Assembly (NCBI GenBank): GCA_017550535.1
Contig: JAFZOS010000086.1
Span: forward strand, 1-55,696
Source of the DNA: Lachnospiraceae bacterium
GTDB lineage: Bacteria; Bacillota; Clostridia; Lachnospirales; Lachnospiraceae
Direction of reading: 5' to 3'
DNA: 55,696 bases
Of the stretch, positions 8,208 through 16,389 are shown piece by piece. Both the position numbers and the translations under genes were made by a program. The number at the start of each line of letters is the position of its first letter. Position 1 is the first letter of the stretch. Under the pieces are notes generated by a model. It made no database searches, was not told the origin of the DNA, and saw only the letters and a list, made by a program, of their open reading frames with translations.

Positions 8208-8338
8208 TGTATGGATAGATCATGAGGAGGGACCCGATTTCGGGAGGAGTCCTTATGATGCCTTAGCGGCGAGCGTATTCAGAAGAAATACGGAGTATTT
8301 CTTACATTATAATGTTAATTCAGGAGGTTTTTTAGGTA
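8208..8338 (+). promoter_or_regulatory. Structured 5' leader of tig
   Basis: The leader can fold into a long stem between ATCATGAGGA (8219-8228) and TCCTTATGAT (8250-8259), one G-U pair included, with CCCG/CGGG (8233-8236, 8241-8244) inside. A second region offers two competing hairpins: CGTATT (8274-8279) with AATACG (8287-8292), or AGAAATAC with GTATTTCT (8284-8302). Mutually exclusive pairs are typical of regulatory leaders. I cannot match it to a known riboswitch class. The RBS (AGGAGG, 8322-8327) lies outside both stems. A 14-codon reading frame (8222-8266) also exists but has no ribosome-binding site. Confidence 0.45.
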
Positions 8339-9634
8339 ATGAGTTTACAGGTTGAAAAGTTGGAACATAACATGGCGAAGCTTACCATCGAAGCAACCGC
8401 CGAGGAATTTGCGGCGGCCATGACGCAGGCATATAAAAAGAACAAGAACAAGATGAGCGTCCCGGGCTTCCGTAAGGGTAAGGTTCCCCAGCAGATGATA
8501 GAGAAGATGTACGGTCCCGAGGTATTCTATGAGGATGCCGCAAATGCTCTTATCCCCGATGCATACGAAAAGGAGATATCTGAGCATAAGGAGCTGGAGG
8601 TAGTTAGCCAGCCGAAGATCGAGGTTACACAGTGCAAGAAGGGCGAGCCTTTTATATTCACGGCCGAGGTTGCATTAAAGCCCGAAGTTGAGCTCGGAAA
8701 GTACAAAGGTGTCAAGATCGATAAGATAGATACCGAAGTGACCGACGAGGAAGTAAATAAGGAGATCGATAAGGAACGCGAGAGCAATGCGCGTACCATC
8801 TCGGTAGAGGACAGGCCCGTTAAGGATAAGGATATGACCATCATCGACTTTGAGGGCTTTGTCGACGGTGAGGCATTTGAAGGCGGCAAGGGTGAGAATT
8901 ATCCCTTAACTATAGGATCGGGAGCGTTTATCCCCGGATTCGAGGAGCAGCTCATCGGTGCAAAGATCGGTGAGGAGACCGAGGTCAAGGTAACCTTCCC
9001 CGAGGATTATCATGCGGAATCATTAAAGGGTAAGGACGCCGTGTTCAAGGTGACCGTGCATGAGATAAAAGAGAAGGAGCTTCCCGAGCTTGACGATGAA
9101 TTCGCAAGCGAGGTTTCCGAGTTCGATACACTTGCCGAATATAAGGAAGACGTTAAAAAGAAACTCACCGAGCGCAAGGAAGCCGAGGCCAAAACAAAGA
9201 AGGAAGACGCAGTGATCGAGGCTATCGTAAATGACTCAAGGATGGATATCCCCGAGGCCATGATCGATACGCAGACACGCCAGATGGCACAGGATTATGC
9301 GGGACGTCTTCAGCAGCAGGGCCTTACACTTGAGCAGTATTTCCAGTTTACGGGAATGGATGCCGATAAGTTCCTTGAGCAGATGAAGCCCGGAGCCAAG
9401 AAGCGCATCGAGTCAAGGCTCGTACTTGAGGCTGTTGCCAAGGAGGAGAACTTCGAAGTATCCGACGAGGATTACGATAAGGAAGTCGCAAGGATGGCCG
9501 AGTCCTATCAGATGGAAGCTGACAAGCTTAAGGACCTTATAGGCGATTACGAGAAGGAACAGATCATCGAGGATCTTAAGATACAGAAGGCAGTTGATTT
9601 TGTTGTCGATAATGCAAAGGAAAGCAAGAAATAA
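8339..9634 (+). CDS. tig: Trigger factor (ribosome-associated chaperone, PPIase)
   Basis: This 431-residue protein has full trigger-factor architecture. The N-terminal ribosome-binding domain carries the VPGFRKGKVPQQMI signature (about residues 41-54, canonical GFRxGKxP). An FKBP-type peptidyl-prolyl isomerase domain follows (about 150-240, VDGEAFEGGKGENYPLTIGSG), then the long helical substrate-cradling C-domain. It binds nascent chains at the exit tunnel. It heads a tig-clpP-clpX-lon-engB series, the standard Firmicutes order. AGGAGG precedes the ATG with slightly long spacing. The leader upstream may regulate it. Confidence 0.97.
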   Translation: MSLQVEKLEHNMAKLTIEATAEEFAAAMTQAYKKNKNKMSVPGFRKGKVPQQMIEKMYGPEVFYEDAANALIPDAYEKEISEHKELEVVSQPKIEVTQCKKGEPFIFTAEVALKPEVELGKYKGVKIDKIDTEVTDEEVNKEIDKERESNARTISVEDRPVKDKDMTIIDFEGFVDGEAFEGGKGENYPLTIGSGAFIPGFEEQLIGAKIGEETEVKVTFPEDYHAESLKGKDAVFKVTVHEIKEKELPELDDEFASEVSEFDTLAEYKEDVKKKLTERKEAEAKTKKEDAVIEAIVNDSRMDIPEAMIDTQTRQMAQDYAGRLQQQGLTLEQYFQFTGMDADKFLEQMKPGAKKRIESRLVLEAVAKEENFEVSDEDYDKEVARMAESYQMEADKLKDLIGDYEKEQIIEDLKIQKAVDFVVDNAKESKK

Positions 9635-9655
9635 TAACCGAAGGGGGAGTAAGAA

Positions 9656-10240
9656 ATGAGTTTAGTACCTGTAGTCATTGAACAGACCAGCCGCGGCGAG
9701 CGTTCATATGATATTTTTTCAAGGCTCTTAAAGGAGCGTATCGTAATGCTCAGCGAGGAGGTAAATCCCACGACGGCAAGTCTCGTTGTTGCGCAGATGA
9801 TGTTCCTTGAGGCTGAGGATCCGGATAAGGATATCCACTTCTATATAAACAGCCCCGGCGGCTCCGTAGCCGACGGATATGCGATCTACGACACGATGCA
9901 TTACGTTAAGTGTGATGTCGCAACCTACTGCATGGGCATGGCAGCCAGCATGGGCGCATTCCTTTTGGCCGGCGGAAGCAAGGGCAAGCGTTTTGCTCTT
10001 CCGAATGCCGAGGTGATGATACATCAGCCTTTGGGCGGTGCCAAGGGACAGGCGACCGAGATCGAGATAGCGGCAAAGCAGATTCTCCGCACCAAGGCAA
10101 ACTTAAACCGCATCCTTGCCGAGAACACCGGCAAGCCGATCGAGATAATCGCAAGGGACACCGAACGCGATAACTGGATGACGGCGCAGGAAGCGCTTGA
10201 GTACGGACTTATAGATAAGATTATAACCACAAGGGCATAA
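9656..10240 (+). CDS. clpP: ClpP protease proteolytic subunit
   Basis: The protein has 194 residues, the normal ClpP length. The catalytic Ser is in [11 protein letters not shown] (about residue 98) and the His in [10 protein letters not shown] (about 123); the third residue, Asp, is expected near RDTERDNWM. It forms the tetradecameric barrel that degrades proteins unfolded by ClpX. It lies 21 bases after tig and 18 before clpX, with a good RBS (GGGGGAG), so all three are probably one transcript. No CtsR direct repeat or CIRCE element was seen upstream. Confidence 0.97.
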   Translation: MSLVPVVIEQTSRGERSYDIFSRLLKERIVMLSEEVNPTTASLVVAQMMFLEAEDPDKDIHFYINSPGGSVADGYAIYDTMHYVKCDVATYCMGMAASMGAFLLAGGSKGKRFALPNAEVMIHQPLGGAKGQATEIEIAAKQILRTKANLNRILAENTGKPIEIIARDTERDNWMTAQEALEYGLIDKIITTRA

Positions 10241-10258
10241 ATATAAGGGGAGATAAAT

Positions 10259-11533
10259 ATGGCAGGAAGGATAGATGATCGTATAAGATGTTCGTTTTGC
10301 AATAAGCCGGAGAATCACGTGCGCAAGCTTATCGCAGGTCCGGCGGGAGCATATATATGCGACGAGTGCATAGAGATATGCATGGACATAATAAGGGATG
10401 AATTCGGCGATGATGCATATGACGATGAAGCGGCAGCCGGCGACGGCAGCCTGCATATAAACCTTTTAAAGCCAAGGGAGATAAAAACCTTCCTCGACGA
10501 GAACGTTATCGGACAGGAGGAAGCCAAGAAGGTCCTTTCTGTTGCCGTATACAATCATTATAAAAGGGTTACGGCAAAGGAAGCATCGGATGTTGAACTC
10601 CAGAAGAGCAACATCATAATGATAGGCCCCACAGGTTCCGGTAAAACCCTTTTGGCGCAGACGCTCGCCAAGATAATAAACGTACCGTTCTGTATCGCCG
10701 ATGCAACGGCGCTTACCGAAGCCGGATACGTGGGCGAGGATGTTGAGAACATACTCTTAAAGCTCATACAGGCCGCCGATTACGATATAAAGAAAGCGGA
10801 ACTCGGGATCATCTACATCGATGAGATCGATAAGATAACAAGGAAGTCCGAGAACGTATCGATTACCCGTGATGTTTCGGGTGAGGGCGTTCAGCAGGCT
10901 CTGCTTAAGATAATCGAAGGCACTCAGGCATCCGTTCCTCCGCAGGGAGGAAGGAAGCACCCGCATCAGGAGCTTATCCAGATAGATACAACAAACATCC
11001 TGTTCATCTGCGGCGGTGCGTTCGAAGGACTTGATAAGATAGTCGAGCGCAGGCTTGATAAAACTTCTATAGGTTTCGGTGCCGAGATAAAGAACAGAAA
11101 GGAAACCGATGTTAACGAGCTCCTCCGTCAGGTTCAGCCCGAGGATCTTGTTAAATACGGTATCATCCCCGAGTTCGTAGGCCGTGTTCCGATAGGTGTT
11201 TCGCTTGAAGGCCTTGATGAGGATGCACTCGTTAAGGTGCTTACGGAACCTAAGAATGCGATAATAAAACAGTACGAGAAGCTGTTTGAAATGGACGGCG
11301 TTGACCTTAAGTTCGAACCCGAAGCCGTAAGGGAGATAGCAAAGAAGGCGCATGAGCGTAAAACCGGAGCGCGCGGTCTTCGCTCCATACTTGAAAAGCT
11401 GATGCTTGAGCTCATGTTCGAGATACCGTCGGACGGCAGGATCGACAAGGTCGTGATCACGGGATCCGCCGTAAACGGAGAAAGCGAGCCGCTCATATTA
11501 AGAAAGGGCCGCAAGCTTAAGAAGGCCGAATAA
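10259..11533 (+). CDS. clpX: ClpX ATP-dependent unfoldase
   Basis: This 424-residue AAA+ unfoldase delivers substrates to ClpP. The N-terminal zinc-binding domain has two Cys pairs (CSFCNK and CDECI). The Walker A is [12 protein letters not shown] (about residues 122-133), the GYVG pore loop follows, and the Walker B is [10 protein letters not shown]. The ClpP-contact loop is expected near the FGAEIKN region. Start context is GGGGAGATAAAT-ATG. A hairpin at 11547 follows the stop before lon. Confidence 0.97.
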   Translation: MAGRIDDRIRCSFCNKPENHVRKLIAGPAGAYICDECIEICMDIIRDEFGDDAYDDEAAAGDGSLHINLLKPREIKTFLDENVIGQEEAKKVLSVAVYNHYKRVTAKEASDVELQKSNIIMIGPTGSGKTLLAQTLAKIINVPFCIADATALTEAGYVGEDVENILLKLIQAADYDIKKAELGIIYIDEIDKITRKSENVSITRDVSGEGVQQALLKIIEGTQASVPPQGGRKHPHQELIQIDTTNILFICGGAFEGLDKIVERRLDKTSIGFGAEIKNRKETDVNELLRQVQPEDLVKYGIIPEFVGRVPIGVSLEGLDEDALVKVLTEPKNAIIKQYEKLFEMDGVDLKFEPEAVREIAKKAHERKTGARGLRSILEKLMLELMFEIPSDGRIDKVVITGSAVNGESEPLILRKGRKLKKAE

Positions 11534-11546
11534 CCACGCTGCGATA

Positions 11547-11572
11547 AATGCCACCTGATATCCGGTGGCATT
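11547..11572 (+). terminator. Hairpin between clpX and lon
   Basis: The 9-bp perfect stem AATGCCACC/GGTGGCATT has an 8-base loop. It lacks a T-tract (ACTCTTAG follows), so it may be a weak or Rho-assisted terminator or an RNA-processing or stability stem rather than a full stop. Confidence 0.5.
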
Positions 11573-11611
11573 ACTCTTAGAATGAAATCAACTCAAACCT
11601 GAGGTGTAAAC

Positions 11612-13183
11612 ATGCCGGTACGAGCATACAAGAAGCATATCCCACTCGTGGCCGTAAGGGGTCTTGCGGTCATCCCGGGTATGATAATTCATTTTGATAT
11701 AGCTAAAGAGGGCGCCGTAAGCGCAATAGAACGTGCTATGGTACAGAAGGACCAGCAGGTCTTTATCGTGATGCAGAAAGAGCCGGAGGGGCAGGATGAT
11801 CCCGACGGACCGTTAAACCTGTATCCCGTCGGCTGTATCTGCGCCGTCAAGCAGGTATTAAAGCTCCCCGATAAAACGATAAGGGTTTTGGTCGAAGGCA
11901 TAAGGCGCGGCCGGATCGAAGGCCTTACACAGGAGGAGCAGTGCCTGATAGGTGCGGTAAGGCCGATCGTTGCACAGGACGGTTTGGGCTATGAATCCGA
12001 GACGGATCCCGAGAAGGTTGCGGTGATCCAGTCCTTCATGGCAACGATGAAGGAATACCTTCAGTATAACCCCAAGGTCGAAAAGATTCTGAGTAAGTGT
12101 AAGGTATCAAAGATCCCGTTCGTTGATCTTATGGATATGTATGCCGCACATCTCCCGATGACGGCTATTGACAGGCAGAAGCTTCTGGAAGCCGTAGGCG
12201 AGCGTGAGCGGGCCGTGGCATTCTGCACTATCCTTGAAAATGAGATAAATATCTTAAGGGTAAGGCAGGATCTTCAGGATCAGGTCAGGGACAGGGTCGA
12301 TAAGAATCAGAAAGAGTACATTTTAAGGGAGCAGCTAAAGGCGATCAAGGAGGAGCTTGGAGAAGGACATTCCCTTACCGATGAGGAGGAATACCTTGTT
12401 AAGATAGACAGGCTGAAAGCCTCAAAGGAAGTAAAGGATAAGCTCAAAAAGGAAGTTGACCGATTGGGTCAAGTTTCTATTTATTCATCAGAAAGCGGTG
12501 TTATCAGGGCATATATCGAGACTTTGCTCGAGATGCCGTGGGATAAGGTATCAAGGGACAACCGCGATCTAAAGGATGCGGAGCGCATCCTTGATGAGGA
12601 TCATTACGGACTTAAGAAGGTCAAGGAAAGGATGCTCGAGTTCCTGGCGGTACGTAATCTTACGAAAAAGGGTGATTCTCCCATAGTCTGCCTCGTGGGG
12701 CCTCCCGGAACCGGCAAGACAAGCATAGCAAAGTCGGTAGCGCGTGCGCTTGATAAGAAGTATGTGCGTGTGAGCCTTGGCGGTATAAGGGATGAGGCCG
12801 AGATCCGCGGCCACCGGAAGACATATGTCGGCGCCATGCCGGGACGTATCGCGATGGGACTTAAACATGCGGGTGTAAAGAATCCGCTGTTCCTGCTTGA
12901 CGAGATAGACAAGATGAGCAGCGACTACAGGGGCGACACGGCTTCGGCCCTGCTTGAGGTTCTTGACAGCGAACAGAACAATAAGTTCAGGGATCATTAT
13001 ATCGAACTGCCGATAGACTTATCGCAGGTGCTTTTCATAGCGACTGCCAATTCGGCGTCGGATATACCGCGTCCGCTTCTTGACAGGATGGAGCTTATTG
13101 AGGTTTCAAGCTATACCGAAAACGAGAAGGTGCATATAGCTAAGGAGCATCTTATACATAAGCAGTTTGAAAAAACGGGATAA
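11612..13183 (+). CDS. lon: Lon protease, N-terminal part (frameshifted gene)
   Basis: This frame encodes 523 residues covering the Lon N-domain and most of the AAA+ module. The Walker A is GPPGTGKTSIAKS (about residues 368-380), the Walker B is NPLFLLDEIDKMS, and sensor sequences FIATANSASDIP and LLDRMELIE follow. It stops at TAA 13181-13183 just after KQFEKTG, inside the AAA+ small domain. The expected continuation (IKDGQLTISDKAL...) is present one frame away. Adding one A to the A6 run at 13170-13175 restores a roughly 790-residue Lon. On its own this product lacks the protease domain. The start is backed by GAGGTG before ATG. Confidence 0.85.
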   Translation: MPVRAYKKHIPLVAVRGLAVIPGMIIHFDIAKEGAVSAIERAMVQKDQQVFIVMQKEPEGQDDPDGPLNLYPVGCICAVKQVLKLPDKTIRVLVEGIRRGRIEGLTQEEQCLIGAVRPIVAQDGLGYESETDPEKVAVIQSFMATMKEYLQYNPKVEKILSKCKVSKIPFVDLMDMYAAHLPMTAIDRQKLLEAVGERERAVAFCTILENEINILRVRQDLQDQVRDRVDKNQKEYILREQLKAIKEELGEGHSLTDEEEYLVKIDRLKASKEVKDKLKKEVDRLGQVSIYSSESGVIRAYIETLLEMPWDKVSRDNRDLKDAERILDEDHYGLKKVKERMLEFLAVRNLTKKGDSPIVCLVGPPGTGKTSIAKSVARALDKKYVRVSLGGIRDEAEIRGHRKTYVGAMPGRIAMGLKHAGVKNPLFLLDEIDKMSSDYRGDTASALLEVLDSEQNNKFRDHYIELPIDLSQVLFIATANSASDIPRPLLDRMELIEVSSYTENEKVHIAKEHLIHKQFEKTG

Positions 13184-13272
13184 AGGACGGTCAGCTTACG
13201 ATCTCTGACAAGGCGCTTGAGCTTATCATCCGCGGTTATACAAGGGAGGCCGGCGTCAGGAATTTAGAGCGT

Positions 13273-13986
13273 ATGATAGGCCGGATAGCAAGGAAGGCCG
13301 CAAGGGAGATAATACAGGATAAGAAAAAGAGCGTTAAGGTAACGCCCGCAAGCCTTGAAAAATACCTTGGGAAGTCAAAATACGAATACGATAAGGCTAA
13401 TGAAGAGGATCAGGTCGGTATAGTAAGGGGGCTTGCATGGACCGCGGTCGGCGGCGACACCTTACAGATCGAGGTAAACGTTATGCCCGGCAAGGGCGAG
13501 TTAAAGCTTACCGGGCAGCTCGGTGATGTTATGAAAGAATCAGCCCAGGCCGGCGTTTCATATATAAGGTCGATAAGCGGAAAGCACGGTATAAAGGCCG
13601 ATTATTTCGCAAAACATGATATCCATATCCACATACCGCAGGGCTCCGTGCCAAAGGACGGACCCAGTGCCGGCATCACGATGGCAACGGCCATTTATTC
13701 CGCGGTGACGGGCATCCCCGTAAGGGCGGACGTGGCTATGACCGGTGAGATAACGCTTAGGGGAAGGGTGCTTCCGATAGGAGGACTTAAGGAAAAAACC
13801 CTTGCAGCGAAGAATGCCGGGATAAAGACGGTGCTTGTCCCTGTGAAGAATGAAAAGGACATAGCCGAGATAGACGATGAGATCCTTAAGGGACTTAAGA
13901 TAGTATATGTTGAATCAATGGAAGACGTGCTTAAGGAAGCGCTGGTAAAGGACAGGAAAAAGACAGTGTCATCCCGAACAAAGTGA
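13273..13986 (+). CDS. lon: Lon protease, C-terminal protease part (frameshifted gene)
   Basis: This frame, open from 13171 with its first ATG at 13273, carries the end of the AAA+ small domain (IIRGYTREAGVRNLER before the ATG) and the whole Lon protease domain. The catalytic Ser lies in PKDGPSAGITMATA and the Lys in the GGLKEKTLAAKNAG segment, both intact. No Shine-Dalgarno sequence precedes 13273, so this piece is unlikely to be made alone. It reads as the second half of a broken or recoded lon. The last codons run into a repeat-like stretch (13967-13995). engB follows 21 bases later. Confidence 0.75.
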   Translation: MIGRIARKAAREIIQDKKKSVKVTPASLEKYLGKSKYEYDKANEEDQVGIVRGLAWTAVGGDTLQIEVNVMPGKGELKLTGQLGDVMKESAQAGVSYIRSISGKHGIKADYFAKHDIHIHIPQGSVPKDGPSAGITMATAIYSAVTGIPVRADVAMTGEITLRGRVLPIGGLKEKTLAAKNAGIKTVLVPVKNEKDIAEIDDEILKGLKIVYVESMEDVLKEALVKDRKKTVSSRTK

Positions 13987-13995
13987 GGGATCTTA
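13967..13995. repeat. GTCATCCCGA...GAGGGATCT-type repeat at the lon stop
   Basis: The segment TGTCATCCCGAACAAAGTGA followed by GGGATCTTA resembles a short dispersed bacterial repeat of general form GTCATCCCGAGCGAAGCGAGGGATCT, known to me from many genomes. Outer bases ATCCC and GGGAT can pair. Only one copy is seen in this window. It supplies the last five lon codons and the stop. Confidence 0.4.
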
Positions 13996-14007
13996 GGAAG
14001 GACCAAA

Positions 14008-14595
14008 ATGAAGATAAAAAGCGCTGAGCTTGAAACGGTATGCGGCATAACCAGTAAGCTGCCTGACAATGATCTTCCCGAAGTCGCATTTGCGGGCAAG
14101 AGCAATGTCGGAAAGTCGTCGCTTATAAATGCCCTTATGAACCGCAAGTCGCTCGCACGTACTTCGGCGCAGCCGGGAAAGACTCAGACGATAAATTTCT
14201 ACAACATAAGTAAGGAACTGTACTTCGTTGATCTGCCGGGCTACGGTTATGCGAAGGTAAGCAAAGAGGTCAAGGAAAAGTGGGGAAAGATGATCGAGAA
14301 GTACTTAAGGTCATCAAAGCAGCTTAAGGCCGTTTTCCTGCTTATCGATATAAGGCATGAGCCCTCAGCCAACGATGTGCTCATGTATGACTGGATCGTA
14401 AGTAACGGATACGATCCCATCATAATAGCGACCAAGCTTGATAAGATAAACAGGAGCCAGGTCGCCAAGAATGTTAAGATCATAAGGGAAAAGCTTAAAT
14501 GCAAACCCGGAACGATGATAATCCCGTTTTCCGCCCTTTCAAAGCAGGGCAGGGATGAGATATATGAAATCATTGAAAATCTTATAGGGGATTAA
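14008..14595 (+). CDS. engB: Ribosome biogenesis GTPase EngB/YsxC
   Basis: This 195-residue TRAFAC GTPase has G1 GKSNVGKSSLINAL (about residues 31-44), the PGKTQTINFY G2 region, G3 DLPGYGYAK and G4 ATKLDKI. YsxC/EngB assists late 50S subunit assembly. Its place directly after lon is conserved across Firmicutes. The RBS is AGGAAGG. Only 2 bases separate it from the cation exporter, suggesting coupling. Confidence 0.96.
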   Translation: MKIKSAELETVCGITSKLPDNDLPEVAFAGKSNVGKSSLINALMNRKSLARTSAQPGKTQTINFYNISKELYFVDLPGYGYAKVSKEVKEKWGKMIEKYLRSSKQLKAVFLLIDIRHEPSANDVLMYDWIVSNGYDPIIIATKLDKINRSQVAKNVKIIREKLKCKPGTMIIPFSALSKQGRDEIYEIIENLIGD

Positions 14596-14597
14596 CT

Positions 14598-15764
14598 ATG
14601 GTAAGTCTCTTGATCAGGATCCTTGTAAACAATTACAACAATACATCAGATGAGAAGGTTAGACAGGGCTACGGCGTTGTTTGCGGCGGCATGGGCATCA
14701 TCCTTAATATCCTGCTGTGCTGCGCAAAGGCATTTATCGGCATGATGTCGGGATCGATCGCGGTTATAACCGATGCCGTCAACAACTTAACCGATGCGGG
14801 TTCGTCGCTTATAAGCATCGTGGGATTTAAGATGGCGGGACGAAAGCCCGATCCCGAGCATCCCTTCGGTCACGGACGCATTGAATATGTGGCGGGTCTC
14901 ATCATATCCATCATCATCATCGTGCTCGGCGTTGAAATGGGTAAGACTTCCGTGACAAAGATAATAGATCCTGCCGACATATTTACATCAAAATCTGTTT
15001 TCTTATGCCTTGAGATATCGATCGGTGTAAAGATCTATATGTATCTTTATAACAAGCATTTCGGAGATAAAGTCCAGTCGCCTACGATGGTAGCGACTGC
15101 GGTCGACAGCTTTACGGATGCGATAGCCACAACGGGAGTCCTTATCTCGGTCATCCTTTATGAATTTGCCGGTATGCTGGTCGACGGCTGGTGCGGACTT
15201 GTTGTTTCCGTATTCATCATCTATTCGGGTGTCAAGTCGGTAAAGGCGACCGTGGATCCGCTGCTTGGTTCAAGGCCCGATCCCGAGTACGTCAAGGTCA
15301 TAGAGAAGTACGTGCTTGCGCAGAAGGGCGTGCTGGGTATGCACGATCTTATCATCCATAATTACGGGCCGGGAAGGAGCATGATATCGCTCCATGTTGA
15401 GGTGCCCGCGAACAGCAGCCTGGTGGATGCGCATGATTCTATCGATAATATAGAACGCAAGCTGCGGGAAGTATTAAACTGTGAATGTATCATCCATATG
15501 GACCCAATAGTGATGGATGATTCCGTTACGGCAAGGATGCGTGAATATATCGGGATAATAGTGACGAACGTGGATCCGTCGCTTTCTGTTCATGATTTCA
15601 GGATGGTACAGGGTTCGACGCACACCAACCTTATCTTCGACCTCGTGATCCCGCACGGGCTTGCCATGAGCGATGAGGCAGTCGTGGATACGGTAAAACG
15701 CAGGGTGGCTGAGCTTCCGGGCAATCATTATGCCGTTATCAACGTGGATAAGCCGTATGTATGA
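14598..15764 (+). CDS. Cation diffusion facilitator, Mn-type metal signature
   Basis: This 388-residue CDF transporter has six predicted membrane segments (about residues 25-220) and a cytoplasmic C-terminal domain. Family landmarks are AVNNLTDAGSS in TM2, the HPFGHGRIEYVAGL loop and AVDSFTDAIAT in TM5. The TM2/TM5 metal-site pattern reads NxxxD and DxxxD. That combination is known from Mn2+ exporters of the MntE type, whereas zinc CDFs have HxxxD or DxxxD with HxxxD. I therefore infer Mn2+ export across the cytoplasmic membrane. It follows engB by 2 bases. There is no terminator hairpin before the hup promoter. Confidence 0.88.
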   Translation: MVSLLIRILVNNYNNTSDEKVRQGYGVVCGGMGIILNILLCCAKAFIGMMSGSIAVITDAVNNLTDAGSSLISIVGFKMAGRKPDPEHPFGHGRIEYVAGLIISIIIIVLGVEMGKTSVTKIIDPADIFTSKSVFLCLEISIGVKIYMYLYNKHFGDKVQSPTMVATAVDSFTDAIATTGVLISVILYEFAGMLVDGWCGLVVSVFIIYSGVKSVKATVDPLLGSRPDPEYVKVIEKYVLAQKGVLGMHDLIIHNYGPGRSMISLHVEVPANSSLVDAHDSIDNIERKLREVLNCECIIHMDPIVMDDSVTARMREYIGIIVTNVDPSLSVHDFRMVQGSTHTNLIFDLVIPHGLAMSDEAVVDTVKRRVAELPGNHYAVINVDKPYV

Positions 15765-15816
15765 CGGGAAATAAGGAAAAATATCAAAATAAATATCAAA
15801 AAATATGCCATTTTCT

Positions 15817-15844
15817 TTGTATTATGCGATTTTTGTGGTATAAT
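15817..15844 (+). promoter_or_regulatory. Promoter of hup
   Basis: The -35 is TTGTAT (15817-15822), the spacer 16 bases and the -10 TATAAT (15839-15844), with TGg making it an extended -10. Start is near 15851, giving a leader of about 58 bases. Confidence 0.75.
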
Positions 15845-15908
15845 GAGTAGGCAGAAAAACATCAACGGCCGTTTGGCTGTTGAAATAAAATCATGAAGGA
15901 GAATTCAT

Positions 15909-16187
15909 ATGAACAAGACAGAATTGATTGCCGCTATGGCTAAGAAGGCAGATTTGTCAAAGAAGGATACGGAAGCAGCTCTTAACGCTTTCACCGAGAC
16001 AATAGCTAAGACCCTTAAGAAGGGTGACAAGGTTCAGCTTGTTGGCTTCGGTACTTTCGAAGTTACCAAGAGGGCGGCAAGGGAAGGTAAGAATCCCCAG
16101 ACAGGCGCTAAGATCAAGATCGCTGCTTGCAAGGCTCCTAAGTTTAAGGCAGGCAAGGCTTTAAAGGATACCGTTAATAAGAAGTAA
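15909..16187 (+). CDS. hup: DNA-binding protein HU
   Basis: This 92-residue histone-like protein of the HU/IHF family starts with [20 protein letters not shown] and carries the family signature [20 protein letters not shown] (about residues 46-65), which includes the DNA-minor-groove arm with the conserved Pro. It bends and compacts the nucleoid. It is monocistronic, with its own strong promoter and a strong terminator. The RBS is AAGGAG. Confidence 0.97.
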   Translation: MNKTELIAAMAKKADLSKKDTEAALNAFTETIAKTLKKGDKVQLVGFGTFEVTKRAAREGKNPQTGAKIKIAACKAPKFKAGKALKDTVNKK

Positions 16188-16193
16188 TTCTTC

Positions 16194-16224
16194 AAAAGGC
16201 AGGTCGTACGACCTGCCTTTTTAT
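16194..16224 (+). terminator. Intrinsic terminator of hup
   Basis: The perfect 10-bp palindromic stem GGCAGGTCGT/ACGACCTGCC is flanked by AAAA and followed by TTTTTATTT. It could work in both directions. Confidence 0.9.
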
Positions 16225-16241
16225 TTATGAATTTTCATGTA

Positions 16242-16270
16242 TTGCATTTATCCGTAAAATGTGTTTTAAT
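16242..16270 (+). promoter_or_regulatory. Probable rho promoter
   Basis: TTGCAT (16242-16247), a 17-base spacer and TTTAAT (16265-16270) predict a leader of about 113 bases before rho. The leader has the 9-base direct repeat TTAGTTATT at each end but no strong hairpin. Rho is often autoregulated by attenuation in its leader; nothing here proves it. Confidence 0.5.
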
Positions 16271-16389
16271 ACTTTTAGTTATTAGTTTCAATGTAACATA
16301 TACATCACTTCGCGTTAAATCCCGATGGTGAATTTTCAGTTGAATATCGTATTGTTAGTTATTTTGTGTCTTTTTAACAGGAGAGGAAT

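Noticed and set aside
8222-8266. 14-codon ORF in the tig leader
   Set aside because: No Shine-Dalgarno upstream and it sits within the long stem; mentioned under the leader but not called as a gene.
8083-9655. CtsR or CIRCE heat-shock operators upstream of tig/clpP
   Set aside because: I looked for GGTCAAA direct repeats and the TTAGCACTC/GAGTGCTAA inverted repeat and found neither.
13168-13183. Programmed -1 ribosomal frameshift in lon
   Set aside because: The A6-C sequence looks like a slippery site, but the zero-frame phase (GAA AAA ACG) is not X XXY YYZ and I saw no clear stimulatory stem directly after it. Mutation or sequencing error is simpler; kept only as a possibility.
16271-16389. 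Riboswitch in the rho leader
   Set aside because: Only a 9-base direct repeat and weak pairing were visible; no conserved core or terminator.
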